Below, in pieces: positions 18,795 to 26,466 of a stretch of 38,913 nt of DNA. Under the pieces are notes generated by a model. The model did not search any database. It was not told the DNA's origin and saw nothing but the letters and a program-made list of their open reading frames with translations. Every line of letters begins with the position of its first letter. Position 1 is the stretch's first letter. The DNA comes from Alteromonadaceae bacterium (GTDB taxonomy: Bacteria > Pseudomonadota > Gammaproteobacteria > Enterobacterales > Alteromonadaceae), in NCBI GenBank assembly GCA_015487235.1, contig WFQC01000013.1, positions 1-38,913 on the forward strand, read 5' to 3'. A program made the position numbers and the translations under genes.

Positions 18795-19814
18795 ATGATA
18801 AGAAAAATAATAATTGCGCTTATCGCTTGTAGTGCGTTTGCTAGTTTAGCAACGCAATATCCTATTACTATTGCCATTCACGGTGGTGCGGGCACTATTG
18901 ATAAGAATAAAATGACAGCGGCAATGCAAGTTAAATATAAAAGTAAATTAAAAGAAGCGGTTGATAAAGGCTATGCCGTTATGGAAAAAGGTGGTACAAG
19001 CCAACAAGCTGTTATTGCGGCAATTCAAGTATTGGAAGACTCACCATTATTTAATGCAGGTCGTGGTGCTGTTTATACTTTTGAGGGTGAGCATGAACTT
19101 GATGCTTCAATTATGTATGGAAAAACCCTCAATGCTGGTGCAGTTGCTGGCGTAAAACAGGTAAAAAGCCCAATCGCTTTAGCAGAACAAGTGATGGAAA
19201 ACTCAGTACATGTTTTATTAAGTGGGCAGGGCGCTGAAGAATTTGCAAAACGTCAAGGAATTGAACTGGTTGAAAATAGTTACTTTGATACAAAAAAACG
19301 CTATGAATCACTACTTAAAGCCAAAAAGAAAATTGCAGAAAAGCTCGCAAAATCAAAAAGTATTAAAGCGGCTTATCAACAGCTTGATGTTAAATATAAA
19401 TATGGCACCGTAGGAGCGGTTGCCTTAGATCAATATGGTGATTTAACTGCTGGTACGAGTACAGGTGGGATGACAGCAAAGCGTTTTGGGCGTATTGGTG
19501 ATTCGCCGATTATAGGTGCGGGAACTTATGCTAATAATGACAGTTGCGCGGTATCTGCTACAGGTCATGGTGAGTATTTTATTCGCTATCATGTTGCTGC
19601 TGATATTTGTGCTCGTATGCAATATCAAGGTATATCGCTACAAGACGCAGCCGATACGGTTATTAACAAGGTTTTAGTTAAAGCAGGTGGCTCTGGTGGT
19701 ATTATTGCTGTTGATCGCCAAGGTAACATTGCCATGCCTTTTAATAGCTCGGGTATGTATCGTGCAAGCCGTAAACAAGGAGAGTCAGCTGTTGTTAAAA
19801 TATTCAAAGAATAA
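18795..19814 (+). CDS. iaaA: exported isoaspartyl peptidase / L-asparaginase (Ntn hydrolase)
   Basis: This 339-residue type-2 asparaginase family enzyme removes isoaspartyl residues from peptides and may hydrolyse asparagine. It is made as a precursor that cleaves itself before a threonine to give two chains. The predicted new N-terminus is T205 in KYGTVGAVALD. The substrate-site stretches TAGTSTGGMTAKRFGRIGDSP and GTGHGE-like ATGHGEYFIR follow. Residues 1-20 look like a signal peptide (basic start, hydrophobic core, SLAT near the end), so the enzyme should act in the periplasm. The linker before T205 is lysine-rich, which is normal for the removable region. The gene appears to be its own unit. 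Confidence 0.9.
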   Translation: MIRKIIIALIACSAFASLATQYPITIAIHGGAGTIDKNKMTAAMQVKYKSKLKEAVDKGYAVMEKGGTSQQAVIAAIQVLEDSPLFNAGRGAVYTFEGEHELDASIMYGKTLNAGAVAGVKQVKSPIALAEQVMENSVHVLLSGQGAEEFAKRQGIELVENSYFDTKKRYESLLKAKKKIAEKLAKSKSIKAAYQQLDVKYKYGTVGAVALDQYGDLTAGTSTGGMTAKRFGRIGDSPIIGAGTYANNDSCAVSATGHGEYFIRYHVAADICARMQYQGISLQDAADTVINKVLVKAGGSGGIIAVDRQGNIAMPFNSSGMYRASRKQGESAVVKIFKE

Positions 19815-19999
19815 TTGATATAACACCATGAATTATTAACTTTTATCGACTACAGTTAACAGGGAGAGTTGAGGTTTTTGCGGTTGAATTATTGTTGAGG
19901 TAAATGCATTTTAAGCATAGAGATTTTTAATAAAAACAACCGAGAAAGCTTAACAAACCCGAGTGAAGACTAAGTGGAACAATAATTAGGAAGAAGCCC

Positions 20000-20419
20000 G
20001 TGAGATCAATACAAGTTAAAGAATATATGAATTTTTATCCTGTAACTTTTACTAAGGATATGGTGGTAGAAGACGCTTCTTTACGTTTTTTAAAAACGGG
20101 GCAAATTGGTGGGCCAGTTATTGATGAGAAAGGCCAGCTAATAGGTTTTTTATCTGAAATTGATGTGCTAAAAGAAATGCTCGAATCAAATTATCATAAC
20201 GAGCATGTAACAACAGTAGCAAGCTTAATGCGTAAAGATGTTTTGTCGGTAAAACCCTATGACAGCATTGTTGAACTTGCGCAAAGCATGACCAATAATC
20301 GACCAAAAGTTTATCCCGTTATCAATGATGATGGTGAATTGTTAGGTACTATTTGCCGTAGTGACGTATTAAGAGCTATAGACACCTATATGCGCGCAGG
20401 ATATAAGCATAGCCGTTAA
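20000..20419 (+). CDS. CBS-domain pair protein
   Basis: This is a 139-residue protein consisting of two tandem CBS domains (a Bateman module) and little else. Each repeat has the usual pattern: GPVIDEKGQLIGFLSEIDVL near residues 39-58 and YPVINDDGELLGTICRSDVL near 108-127. CBS pairs bind adenine nucleotides or related ligands and act as energy or ionic sensors. I chose the GTG at 20000 because the RSIQVKEYM start is typical of the family and GGAAG precedes it. No partner enzyme or channel is fused. The neighbours are the isoaspartyl peptidase and, after a 362-bp gap, norM, so its target is unknown. Confidence 0.85.
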   Translation: MRSIQVKEYMNFYPVTFTKDMVVEDASLRFLKTGQIGGPVIDEKGQLIGFLSEIDVLKEMLESNYHNEHVTTVASLMRKDVLSVKPYDSIVELAQSMTNNRPKVYPVINDDGELLGTICRSDVLRAIDTYMRAGYKHSR

Positions 20420-20484
20420 AGCAAACTATTTACTTATAAAAGGCTATCTATGCCTTCATCGCTAGGCGGCTCGTGAACGTTCTT

Positions 20485-20506
20485 CAAAAGTTACTCTTAA
20501 CTTTTG
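20485..20506 (+). repeat. nine-pair hairpin in the norM upstream region
   Basis: CAAAAGTTA (20485-20493) and TAACTTTTG (20498-20506) pair perfectly around a CTCT loop. No T-run follows. It lies 66 bases after the CBS gene. Confidence 0.55.
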
Positions 20507-20518
20507 GCTGGGTTTACA

Positions 20519-20551
20519 TATGCTTACAATAGCTTTGTTATTGTAAGCATA
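20519..20551 (+). repeat. thirteen-pair perfect inverted repeat
   Basis: TATGCTTACAATA (20519-20531) and TATTGTAAGCATA (20539-20551) pair perfectly around GCTTTGT. There is no T-tract on either side, so termination is not the obvious role. It lies 13 bases after the previous hairpin. Confidence 0.65.
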
Positions 20552-20724
20552 AATTTGCCTTGAATTAACGAGAGTGTGCTAACCTTTTGAGTTTAGACTT
20601 TTGTTCAATATAAAAGCAGGCAACATGGGGTTATTATTGTATTAGCACTTATTCAAATAGATAATTATCGTCAAAACCCTCATCAATGCTTAAAAATAAA
20701 CACGCCCTAATTTATTCTAGCGAG

Positions 20725-20741
20725 TATAATTTACGTATAAT
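20725..20741 (+). promoter_or_regulatory. candidate -10 boxes for norM
   Basis: Two perfect TATAAT hexamers lie 41-57 bases upstream of the norM ATG. The expected -35 positions show only poor matches, so the promoter may depend on an activator. Confidence 0.35.
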
Positions 20742-20781
20742 GCTATTTTTTCTGCTTCCCTAAAAAAATAATTAGATTTCT

Positions 20782-22161
20782 ATGCACTTAAAGACATTTA
20801 TTGAGCAAAGCAAAAGTTTAATGAAACTTGCTTACCCCATACTTATTGCTCAACTAATCCAAAATTTAATGAGTTTTGCTGATACGGTTATGGCAGGGCG
20901 GGTTAGTGCTACTGACATGGCAGCAGTCGCTGTCGCAAGTAGTATATGGTTACCTTTAATTTTAACTATTTATGGTGTGATCATCGCCTTGTCGTCTATC
21001 GTCTCACAGTTAGCAGGGGCGAAACAATTTCAAAATATTGCCAAAATGACTTACCAAACTGCATGGATTGCACTCACGCTTGGGCTGTTCTTAATCGCAC
21101 TTTATTACCTCGCAACTCCTTTGTTTATTGAACAGTTAACGATAGAGAAAGAGTTAAAAACGTTAATTTTTGATTATTTAGGCTTTATTGTTTGGGGAGC
21201 GCCAGGGTTTTGTTTGTATTTAGTTTTACGAAACTATTGTGAAGGGCTTTCATTTACTCGTCCAACAATGATCATTAGCGTGATTGGCTTACTGATTAAT
21301 ATACCAGCCAATTATATTTTTATTTATGGCAAATTGGGTGCACCCGCATTAGGAGGCGCAGGTTGTGGTGTTGCAACCGCTATTGTGTATTGGGCGATGT
21401 TTTTCGGTATGCTTATTTACACTTTTGTTTCAAAAAAATTAGCGCAAGCACCGTTGTTTCAAAAGGCTTATTGGCCGCAATGGTATGAAATTAAAAATGT
21501 TTTGAAACTTGGTATTCCTATTGCCTTATCTTTACTTTTTGAAGTCAGTTTATTTGCTGTTGTTGCCATTTTATTAACGCCCTTTGGTGCACAAGTTGTG
21601 GCAAGTCATCAAATAGCGCTTAACTTTTCGAGTTTAGTCTTTATGGTGCCGTTGAGTTTAGCAATGGCCGTTACCATTAAAGTAGGGTTTGCTGTTGGCA
21701 ATAAAAAATATCAACAAGCGAAAGAGTTTTGTTTTAATTCCATTCTGTTTGGTTTACTACTGGCTATTTTTACCGCTATTTTAACCTTTGTTTTTCGTTA
21801 CCAAATCGCCGCCATTTATACGCATGATCAAGATGTTATCAATTTAGCTGCAGGGTTAATGTTTTTGGCGGTGTTGTATCAATTTTCAGATACGATTCAA
21901 GTCATTTCTGCAGGGGCTTTGCGAGGTTATAAAGACACTAAATCGGTGTTATATATTACTTTTGTGTCATACTGGTTAGTAGGGTTAACAGTCGGTTTGA
22001 TACTTGGATTAACCGATTGGGTGATACCTAAAATAGGGCCTTATGGTTTTTGGATTGGCTTTATTTCTGGGTTATCTACGGCGGCTATATTGCTTGGTTT
22101 AAGATTAAGAGTAATACAAAAACGTTTAGAGCAAAATATTGCAAACATAAACACGCCCTAA
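20782..22161 (+). CDS. norM: MATE-family multidrug efflux pump NorM
   Basis: This 459-residue inner-membrane cation/drug antiporter has about 12 transmembrane helices in two MatE halves. It follows Vibrio NorM closely: PILIAQLIQNLMSFADTVMAG at the N-terminus, GAPALGGAGCGVATAIVYW in the middle and VISAGALRGYKDT in the second half. NorM pumps export fluoroquinolones, dyes and other cations using the sodium or proton gradient. The ATG at 20782 gives MHLKTFIEQSKSLMKLA, which aligns with Vibrio NorM from the first residues. The gene is single. A 16-bp AT palindrome (TTTTTAAGCTTAAAAA) starts three bases after its stop and may help end transcription. Confidence 0.93.
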   Translation: MHLKTFIEQSKSLMKLAYPILIAQLIQNLMSFADTVMAGRVSATDMAAVAVASSIWLPLILTIYGVIIALSSIVSQLAGAKQFQNIAKMTYQTAWIALTLGLFLIALYYLATPLFIEQLTIEKELKTLIFDYLGFIVWGAPGFCLYLVLRNYCEGLSFTRPTMIISVIGLLINIPANYIFIYGKLGAPALGGAGCGVATAIVYWAMFFGMLIYTFVSKKLAQAPLFQKAYWPQWYEIKNVLKLGIPIALSLLFEVSLFAVVAILLTPFGAQVVASHQIALNFSSLVFMVPLSLAMAVTIKVGFAVGNKKYQQAKEFCFNSILFGLLLAIFTAILTFVFRYQIAAIYTHDQDVINLAAGLMFLAVLYQFSDTIQVISAGALRGYKDTKSVLYITFVSYWLVGLTVGLILGLTDWVIPKIGPYGFWIGFISGLSTAAILLGLRLRVIQKRLEQNIANINTP

Positions 22162-22163
22162 GG

Positions 22164-22179
22164 TTTTTAAGCTTAAAAA
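22164..22179 (+). repeat. 16-bp perfect palindrome after norM
   Basis: TTTTTAAGCTTAAAAA begins three bases after the norM stop. As RNA it would form only a weak hairpin. It could be a protein site or part of a weak two-way terminator. Confidence 0.4.
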
Positions 22180-22233
22180 TATGACAAAGTGATGTATTAC
22201 TAGCCAGTTAGTTTAAAAAGCTTATAAAAAGAG

Positions 22234-22262
22234 TTGCAACTCATAAAACAGATCGCTAACAT
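22234..22262 (+). promoter_or_regulatory. candidate promoter of tRNA-Val(GAC)
   Basis: A -35 TTGCAA (22234-22239), a 17-base spacer and a -10 TAACAT (22257-22262) are followed by a GC-rich discriminator (AGCGGC), typical of stringently controlled stable-RNA promoters. The -35 box lies inside a perfect 12-bp palindrome, GAGTTGCAACTC (22231-22242). Confidence 0.5.
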
Positions 22263-22300
22263 AGCGGCTCGTTGATTCACTCAACGCTTTTCTATCGTGT

Positions 22301-22377
22301 ACGACCGTAGCTCAGCTGGTTAGAGCACCACCTTGACATGGTGGGGGTCGGTGGTTCGAGTCCACTCGGTCGTACCA
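22301..22377 (+). tRNA. tRNA-Val (anticodon GAC)
   Basis: A full cloverleaf is present: acceptor arms ACGACCG and CGGTCGT, a D arm with AGCTCAG, and anticodon stem CCACC/GGTGG with loop TTGACAT (anticodon GAC at 22335-22337). The T arm carries TTCGAGT and the CCA end is encoded. It is a single tRNA unit behind its own promoter. Confidence 0.95.
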
Positions 22378-22562
22378 ATCTCTTATAAAGCCAATGATAG
22401 CATTTGCTATTTCTTTTTTTATTCTATTTATTTTTATATAGGAAGATTGATCGCCACATATAGCAAAGCGCGTACAGCTATCTGCTCGTTCAATAAGAAT
22501 GATACTAACCCGAATAAATAACTGATCAACCTTGTTGTTTAAAATAATGTCTAGCTGCGTTA

Positions 22563-22600
22563 TAAGTTTTGTAAGTAGAATAACTACTTACTGCAACTTA
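22563..22600 (+). repeat. long interrupted hairpin, possible REP- or MITE-like repeat
   Basis: Outer arms TAAGTT/AACTTA (22563-22568 and 22595-22600) flank inner arms GTAAGTAG/CTACTTAC (22571-22578 and 22584-22591) around AATAA. No T-tract follows. The compact symmetric form suggests an interspersed palindromic repeat, but only one copy is in this window. Confidence 0.5.
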
Positions 22601-22610
22601 AGCCTTACTA

Positions 22611-22626
22611 ATACCATATATGGTAT
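22611..22626 (+). repeat. 16-bp perfect palindrome ATACCATATATGGTAT
   Basis: The self-complementary sequence ends 14 bases before the -35 box of the candidate guaD promoter, a suitable place for an activator or repressor. It also adjoins the hairpin at 22563-22600 and could belong to the same repeat element. Confidence 0.5.
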
Positions 22627-22640
22627 AAATCAAAATTAAG

Positions 22641-22670
22641 TTGACACTCATGACAGGTTTTTATTATCTT
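22641..22670 (+). promoter_or_regulatory. candidate sigma-70 promoter for guaD
   Basis: TTGACA (22641-22646, a perfect -35) and TATCTT (22665-22670) are separated by 18 bases. Transcription would begin about 150 bases before the TTG start of guaD. Confidence 0.5.
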
Positions 22671-22830
22671 ATGCCGCTGTTTTGATTGGTCGCTTATACT
22701 ATATTGTATAAATAGCTACTATTTATTAGCATGAAATAAGCGTAAATAAAAGGCAGGTTGATACCATTATTTTATCGTTAATCAACCTTGTGCCAATACT
22801 ATAACTGTTTGTATTTTTAGGGAATTAAGT

Positions 22831-24120
22831 TTGAAGGTTTTTCGTGGTGAAATTTTATATTTTGTTGATGATCCTGCCGTTGTAGGTATTGAACAAAGCT
22901 ATCATTATTTTACAGATGGTATATTAATTGTAGAAAATGGCCATATTAAAGCGGTTGGTTGCAGTGAGCAGCTTCTACCGACAATAGCTGATAAGCAAGA
23001 CATTATTCATTACCCTAATAGTCTAATTTTACCGGGGTTTGTTGATACCCATGTACATTATCCCCAAACAGAGATGATCGCTTCTTATGGTGAGCAACTA
23101 TTAGCTTGGTTAGAGCATTATACTTACCCCGTAGAAGAAAAGTTTGCTGATTTTGATTATGCCCAGGCAGTTGCGAGGTTTTTTCTCCAACAATTATTAC
23201 AAGCGGGCACCACCACAGCATTAGTTTTTGCAACCGTACATAAAAGCTCTGTTGAAGCTTTTTTTAGCGTTGCTCAACAGAAAAAATTACGCATGATCTG
23301 CGGTAAAGTGTTAATGGATCGCAACTGCCCAGAAACCTTGCAAGATACTGCTGAATCAGGCTATCAAGAAAGCAAAGCACTTATTCAAGCTTGGCATAAA
23401 AAAGACCGACTTCAGTATGCCATAACGCCGCGTTTTGCACCTACTTGTTCTCAAGAGCAGTTAAATAAAGCGGGGCAATTACTTGCAGAATATCCAGATG
23501 TTTATTTGCACACCCATTTATGTGAAAGTGAAGCTGAAATAGCATGGGTTAAAAAACTTTTCCCCCAGCATAATGGTTATTTAGATGTATATGATCAAAG
23601 TCACTTATTAGGGCGTCGCAGTATTTTTGCTCATGGGGTTCATTTACAAGATGCTGAGTGCCAACGTTTGGCACAAACACAATCAGCCATTGCTTTTTGT
23701 CCCACATCGAATCTTTTTCTAGGTAGTGGTTTATTTAATTTATCACAAGCAGAGCAACATAATGTTAATCTTGGTTTAGGAACAGACGTTGGCGCAGGAA
23801 CCAGCTTTTCTTTATTAAGAACAATGGCTGAAGCTTATAAAATTCAACAATTACGTGGGGATAAATTTGATCCCTATAAAGCTTTTTATCTGGCAACACT
23901 TGGTGGAGCTAAGGCATTAGACTTACAAGATAATATTGGTAATTTCATGCAAGGTAAAGAAGCTGATTTTATTGTGATCAATTACCAACAAAGTGATTTG
24001 TTGGCCAAACGTATTCATAAAGCCAACAATTTAACAGAAAAGCTATTCGCTTTAACTATGCTTGCAGATGAACGCCACATTATTGCAACCTATATTTTGG
24101 GTGAATTAGCAGAAATTTAA
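22831..24120 (+). CDS. guaD: guanine deaminase
   Basis: This 429-residue zinc hydrolase of the amidohydrolase superfamily converts guanine to xanthine and ammonia in purine salvage and catabolism. The metal site HVHYPQTE (H74 and H76) and the guanine-deaminase stretch SYGEQLLAWLEHYTYP match E. coli GuaD. HTHLCESEAEIAWVK, AFCPTSNLFLGSGLFNL and GLGTDVGAGTSF follow as expected. The start is TTG at 22831, with AGGGA seven bases upstream; no better ATG exists near the family's N-terminus. A terminator-like hairpin follows the stop, so guaD is probably its own unit ahead of the TetR regulator and the deaminase genes. Confidence 0.95.
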   Translation: MKVFRGEILYFVDDPAVVGIEQSYHYFTDGILIVENGHIKAVGCSEQLLPTIADKQDIIHYPNSLILPGFVDTHVHYPQTEMIASYGEQLLAWLEHYTYPVEEKFADFDYAQAVARFFLQQLLQAGTTTALVFATVHKSSVEAFFSVAQQKKLRMICGKVLMDRNCPETLQDTAESGYQESKALIQAWHKKDRLQYAITPRFAPTCSQEQLNKAGQLLAEYPDVYLHTHLCESEAEIAWVKKLFPQHNGYLDVYDQSHLLGRRSIFAHGVHLQDAECQRLAQTQSAIAFCPTSNLFLGSGLFNLSQAEQHNVNLGLGTDVGAGTSFSLLRTMAEAYKIQQLRGDKFDPYKAFYLATLGGAKALDLQDNIGNFMQGKEADFIVINYQQSDLLAKRIHKANNLTEKLFALTMLADERHIIATYILGELAEI

Positions 24121-24129
24121 AAAAGTATT

Positions 24130-24181
24130 GGTTTTCAATAAACTTACTTATATGATCTTAACGTTTATTAAAAGCCTTTTT
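24130..24181 (+). terminator. rho-independent terminator after guaD
   Basis: The left arm GGTTTT then AATAAAC (one base bulged) pairs with GTTTATT then AAAA and CC, around a loop of about 19 bases. Five T follow immediately (24177-24181). It lies ten bases after the guaD stop. Confidence 0.5.
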
Positions 24182-24285
24182 GAGCTTGTGTTGAGCTTCG
24201 AATATAAATACTGAACAAACTATTGCAAAAATATACGTCAAAGACCAACACGCTCTAGTAATATTATCAAGTTAGGGAAATAAAA

Positions 24286-24915
24286 TTGTCTGTGTCAAAA
24301 TCATCTGATGGTGCGGTTCGCCGTAGAAATAAAGCCAAAATCTTTGCTGCTGCTAAGCAAGAGTTTGTTACCTATGGTTTTAAAGGTGCCTCGATTAAAC
24401 GTATTGCTGAACGAGCTGACATTCCGCGAGCCAATATTCATTACTATTTTAAAAATAAAGAAGATCTATATCGTCAGTTACTCAATGAAATACTAGAGAT
24501 GTGGAATAGCCGTTACGATAGTTTAAACAGTGAATTAACAGCGAAAGCTTCATTAACCGCTTATATTCGAGCTAAGGTGATGTACTCAAAAACGGATCCC
24601 GAAGCGTCAAGAATTTTTGCTAGTGAAATTATTCATGGAGCACCACATTTAAAAGATTATTTAGCGGATGAGTTTAAAACTTGGGTACAAAGTAAAGTTG
24701 CGGTGATACAAACTTGGATAGACGATGGTCAGATCAACCCTATAAACCCTTATCATCTGCTCTTTCTTATTTGGAGCGCCAGCCAACATTATGCAGATTT
24801 TAGTGTGCAAGTTACCTCAGCAATGGAAAAGTCACAGCTTAGTGAGCAAGATTTTGAGGAAGTTGTTGAAAGCTTAACTACAATAATATTAAAAGGATGC
24901 GGCATTGAGGACTAA
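24286..24915 (+). CDS. rutR: TetR-family regulator, RutR-like
   Basis: This 209-residue repressor has an N-terminal TetR helix-turn-helix (about residues 17-63, ending [18 protein letters not shown]). The ligand-binding domain resembles E. coli RutR along its length, clearest in [16 protein letters not shown] against RutR IWASTQHYADFAVQV and in [11 protein letters not shown]. RutR binds uracil/thymine and controls pyrimidine use. The start is TTG at 24286, with AGGGAA six bases upstream. The stop is two bases before the add ATG, so the two genes share a transcript. An exact RutR-consensus site lies downstream before cdd. No rut catabolic genes are in the window, so its regulon here seems to be nucleoside salvage. 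Confidence 0.85.
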   Translation: MSVSKSSDGAVRRRNKAKIFAAAKQEFVTYGFKGASIKRIAERADIPRANIHYYFKNKEDLYRQLLNEILEMWNSRYDSLNSELTAKASLTAYIRAKVMYSKTDPEASRIFASEIIHGAPHLKDYLADEFKTWVQSKVAVIQTWIDDGQINPINPYHLLFLIWSASQHYADFSVQVTSAMEKSQLSEQDFEEVVESLTTIILKGCGIED

Positions 24916-24917
24916 TT

Positions 24918-25919
24918 ATGGTAAATAACGCGATCCCATTAGTTGATTTACATCGTCATTTAGATGGTAACATTCGCCCCGCAACTGTTTGGTCGCTGGC
25001 CGAGCAGTTTGGTATAGCATTGCCTGAAAAAACACTAGATGCTTTTATTCCTCACGTACAAATAACTAAGCAAGAACCTGATTTACTCGCCTTTCTTAAA
25101 AAGCTTGATTGGGGTGTTTCTGTCTTAGGTAATCTAGACGCATGTAAGCGCATTGCCTATGAAAATGTTGAAGATGCCTATAAAGCGGGTATTGATTATG
25201 CCGAATTACGTTTTTCTCCTTATTATATGGCAATGACCCACCAATTACCTATTGCGGATGTGGTGAGTGCGGTTGTCGATGGCGTCAAACTTGGAATGCG
25301 TAATTTTCCTGTGAAAATTAATTTAATTGGTATTTTAAGTCGTACTTTTGGTGTTGAAAAATGTATGTTAGAGCTAAATGCCTTACTTACACATAAAGAT
25401 GATCTCGTTGCTGTTGACTTAGCGGGTGACGAAATTAATTTTGCAGGGAGTTTATTTACTGCGCATTTTGCGAAAGTACGAAAGGCAGATTTACAGGTTA
25501 CCATTCATGCGGGCGAGGCCGCGGGCGCAGAAAGTGTTTGGCAAGCGATTAATGAGCTAGGAGCCACGCGAATAGGGCATGGCGTCAACAGTTATCAAGA
25601 TAAAAAATTACTTGATTACATGGCAACACATCATATAGCGGTAGAGTCTTGCTTAACTTCAAATTTTCAAACAGGCACTGTGAATGATTTAACCCAGCAT
25701 CCCATTAATATGTTCTTATCTGCGGGGATCCCAGTATGTTTGAATACTGACGATCCTGCTATTGAAGGTATTGAACTAAAAGATGAATATCGCCTTGCTA
25801 CTGAAAAAGTGGGTATTAGTGCCCATGAGTTAGCAAATATTCAAGAAACAGGTTTAAATGTTGCCTTTTTATCAGCAAGCGAGAAGCAAGCATTAAAGGC
25901 TGCTAAATTAACTGCTTAA
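24918..25919 (+). CDS. add: adenosine deaminase
   Basis: This 333-residue zinc enzyme converts adenosine and deoxyadenosine to inosine forms. It matches E. coli Add closely: [12 protein letters not shown] at the N-terminus (metal ligands H12 and H14), [42 protein letters not shown] and [10 protein letters not shown] (the Asp pair that completes the site). It begins two bases after the rutR-like stop. With guaD, cdd and deoA nearby, it forms a block that strips amino groups from purine and pyrimidine (deoxy)nucleosides and frees sugar phosphates. Confidence 0.96.
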   Translation: MVNNAIPLVDLHRHLDGNIRPATVWSLAEQFGIALPEKTLDAFIPHVQITKQEPDLLAFLKKLDWGVSVLGNLDACKRIAYENVEDAYKAGIDYAELRFSPYYMAMTHQLPIADVVSAVVDGVKLGMRNFPVKINLIGILSRTFGVEKCMLELNALLTHKDDLVAVDLAGDEINFAGSLFTAHFAKVRKADLQVTIHAGEAAGAESVWQAINELGATRIGHGVNSYQDKKLLDYMATHHIAVESCLTSNFQTGTVNDLTQHPINMFLSAGIPVCLNTDDPAIEGIELKDEYRLATEKVGISAHELANIQETGLNVAFLSASEKQALKAAKLTA

Positions 25920-25935
25920 GTAAATCAAAATTAAA

Positions 25936-25951
25936 TTGACCAAATGGTCAA
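25936..25951. promoter_or_regulatory. RutR-type operator on the cdd promoter
   Basis: TTGACCAAATGGTCAA fits the published E. coli RutR consensus (TTGACCA, two free bases, TGGTCAA) at all 14 fixed positions. Its left half is also a likely -35 box (TTGACC), with a weak -10 (TATTTT, 25959-25964) 17 bases away. Bound repressor would therefore block the cdd-deoA promoter. The centre lies about 50 bases before the cdd ATG. Confidence 0.85.
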
Positions 25952-25994
25952 GATAATATATTTTAATCCTATTATTGATTAATAGGATCATTGC

Positions 25995-26441
25995 ATGTCA
26001 ATTAAAACCCCAATAGATTGGGCATTATTACATCAACAAGCTGAACAGGTATGCAACAAGGCTTACGCACCTTATAGCCACTTTAAAGTAGGTGCAGCAT
26101 TACAAAGTGCTGATGATCAAGTTTTTGTTGGATGTAATGTAGAAAATGCTTCTTATGGACTGACTGTATGTGCTGAACGTAATTGTATTGCCGCAGCCGT
26201 TGCTCAAGGTGTTCAAGACATAAAAGCCTTAGTTGTGTTTACACCGCAAACTGAACTGACCACACCTTGCGGAGCATGCCGTCAAGTTATTGCAGAATTT
26301 ATGGATCCTAATGCCATAATTGGTTTAGTTAATCACTTAGGAAACACTAAACGATGGCAAGTAAAAGATTTACTACCAGCAGCATTTACCCCTAAAGCGC
26401 TTTCAGCTTCTAGTCAAACAACTGAACCTCATTCTCATTAA
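25995..26441 (+). CDS. cdd: cytidine deaminase
   Basis: This is a 148-residue enzyme of the small, homotetrameric class (unlike the longer E. coli Cdd). It deaminates cytidine and deoxycytidine to uridine forms. Zinc and proton-transfer residues are visible in TVCAERN (C59, E61) and PCGACRQ (C92, C95), with the substrate stretch CNVENASYG before them. The ATG lies about 50 bases after the centre of the RutR-type operator. The deoA start codon is 25 bases after the cdd stop, so the two are probably cotranscribed. The last dozen residues are polar and look non-essential. Confidence 0.95.
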   Translation: MSIKTPIDWALLHQQAEQVCNKAYAPYSHFKVGAALQSADDQVFVGCNVENASYGLTVCAERNCIAAAVAQGVQDIKALVVFTPQTELTTPCGACRQVIAEFMDPNAIIGLVNHLGNTKRWQVKDLLPAAFTPKALSASSQTTEPHSH

Positions 26442-26466
26442 TTTATAGCAAGGACAGGTGGTCTTT

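Larger units (their letters stand above)
20420..20781. other. 362-bp gene-free stretch between the CBS gene and norM
   Basis: I see no credible coding region here. The left half holds the two hairpins listed separately (20485-20506 and 20519-20551). The right end has two TATAAT boxes (20725-20730 and 20736-20741), either of which could be the -10 of norM, though neither has a good -35 box at the right distance. The middle has no recognisable feature. Confidence 0.5.
22378..22830. other. 453-bp gene-free stretch upstream of guaD
   Basis: There is no credible coding region; a short open frame starting in the tRNA is not a gene. The stretch holds a long hairpin (22563-22600), a 16-bp perfect palindrome (22611-22626), a candidate sigma-70 promoter (22641-22670) and an AT-rich inverted repeat, TTATAC/GTATAA (22694-22711). 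The guaD leader of roughly 150 bases would begin after the promoter. Confidence 0.55.

Noticed and set aside
22333-22521. Open frame starting inside tRNA-Val(GAC)
   Set aside because: It begins in the anticodon arm, has no ribosome binding site and no protein-like composition.
22682-22693. TTGATTGGTCGC before guaD as a second RutR site
   Set aside because: Only a loose half-site; the other half is missing, so RutR control of guaD is not supported by sequence.
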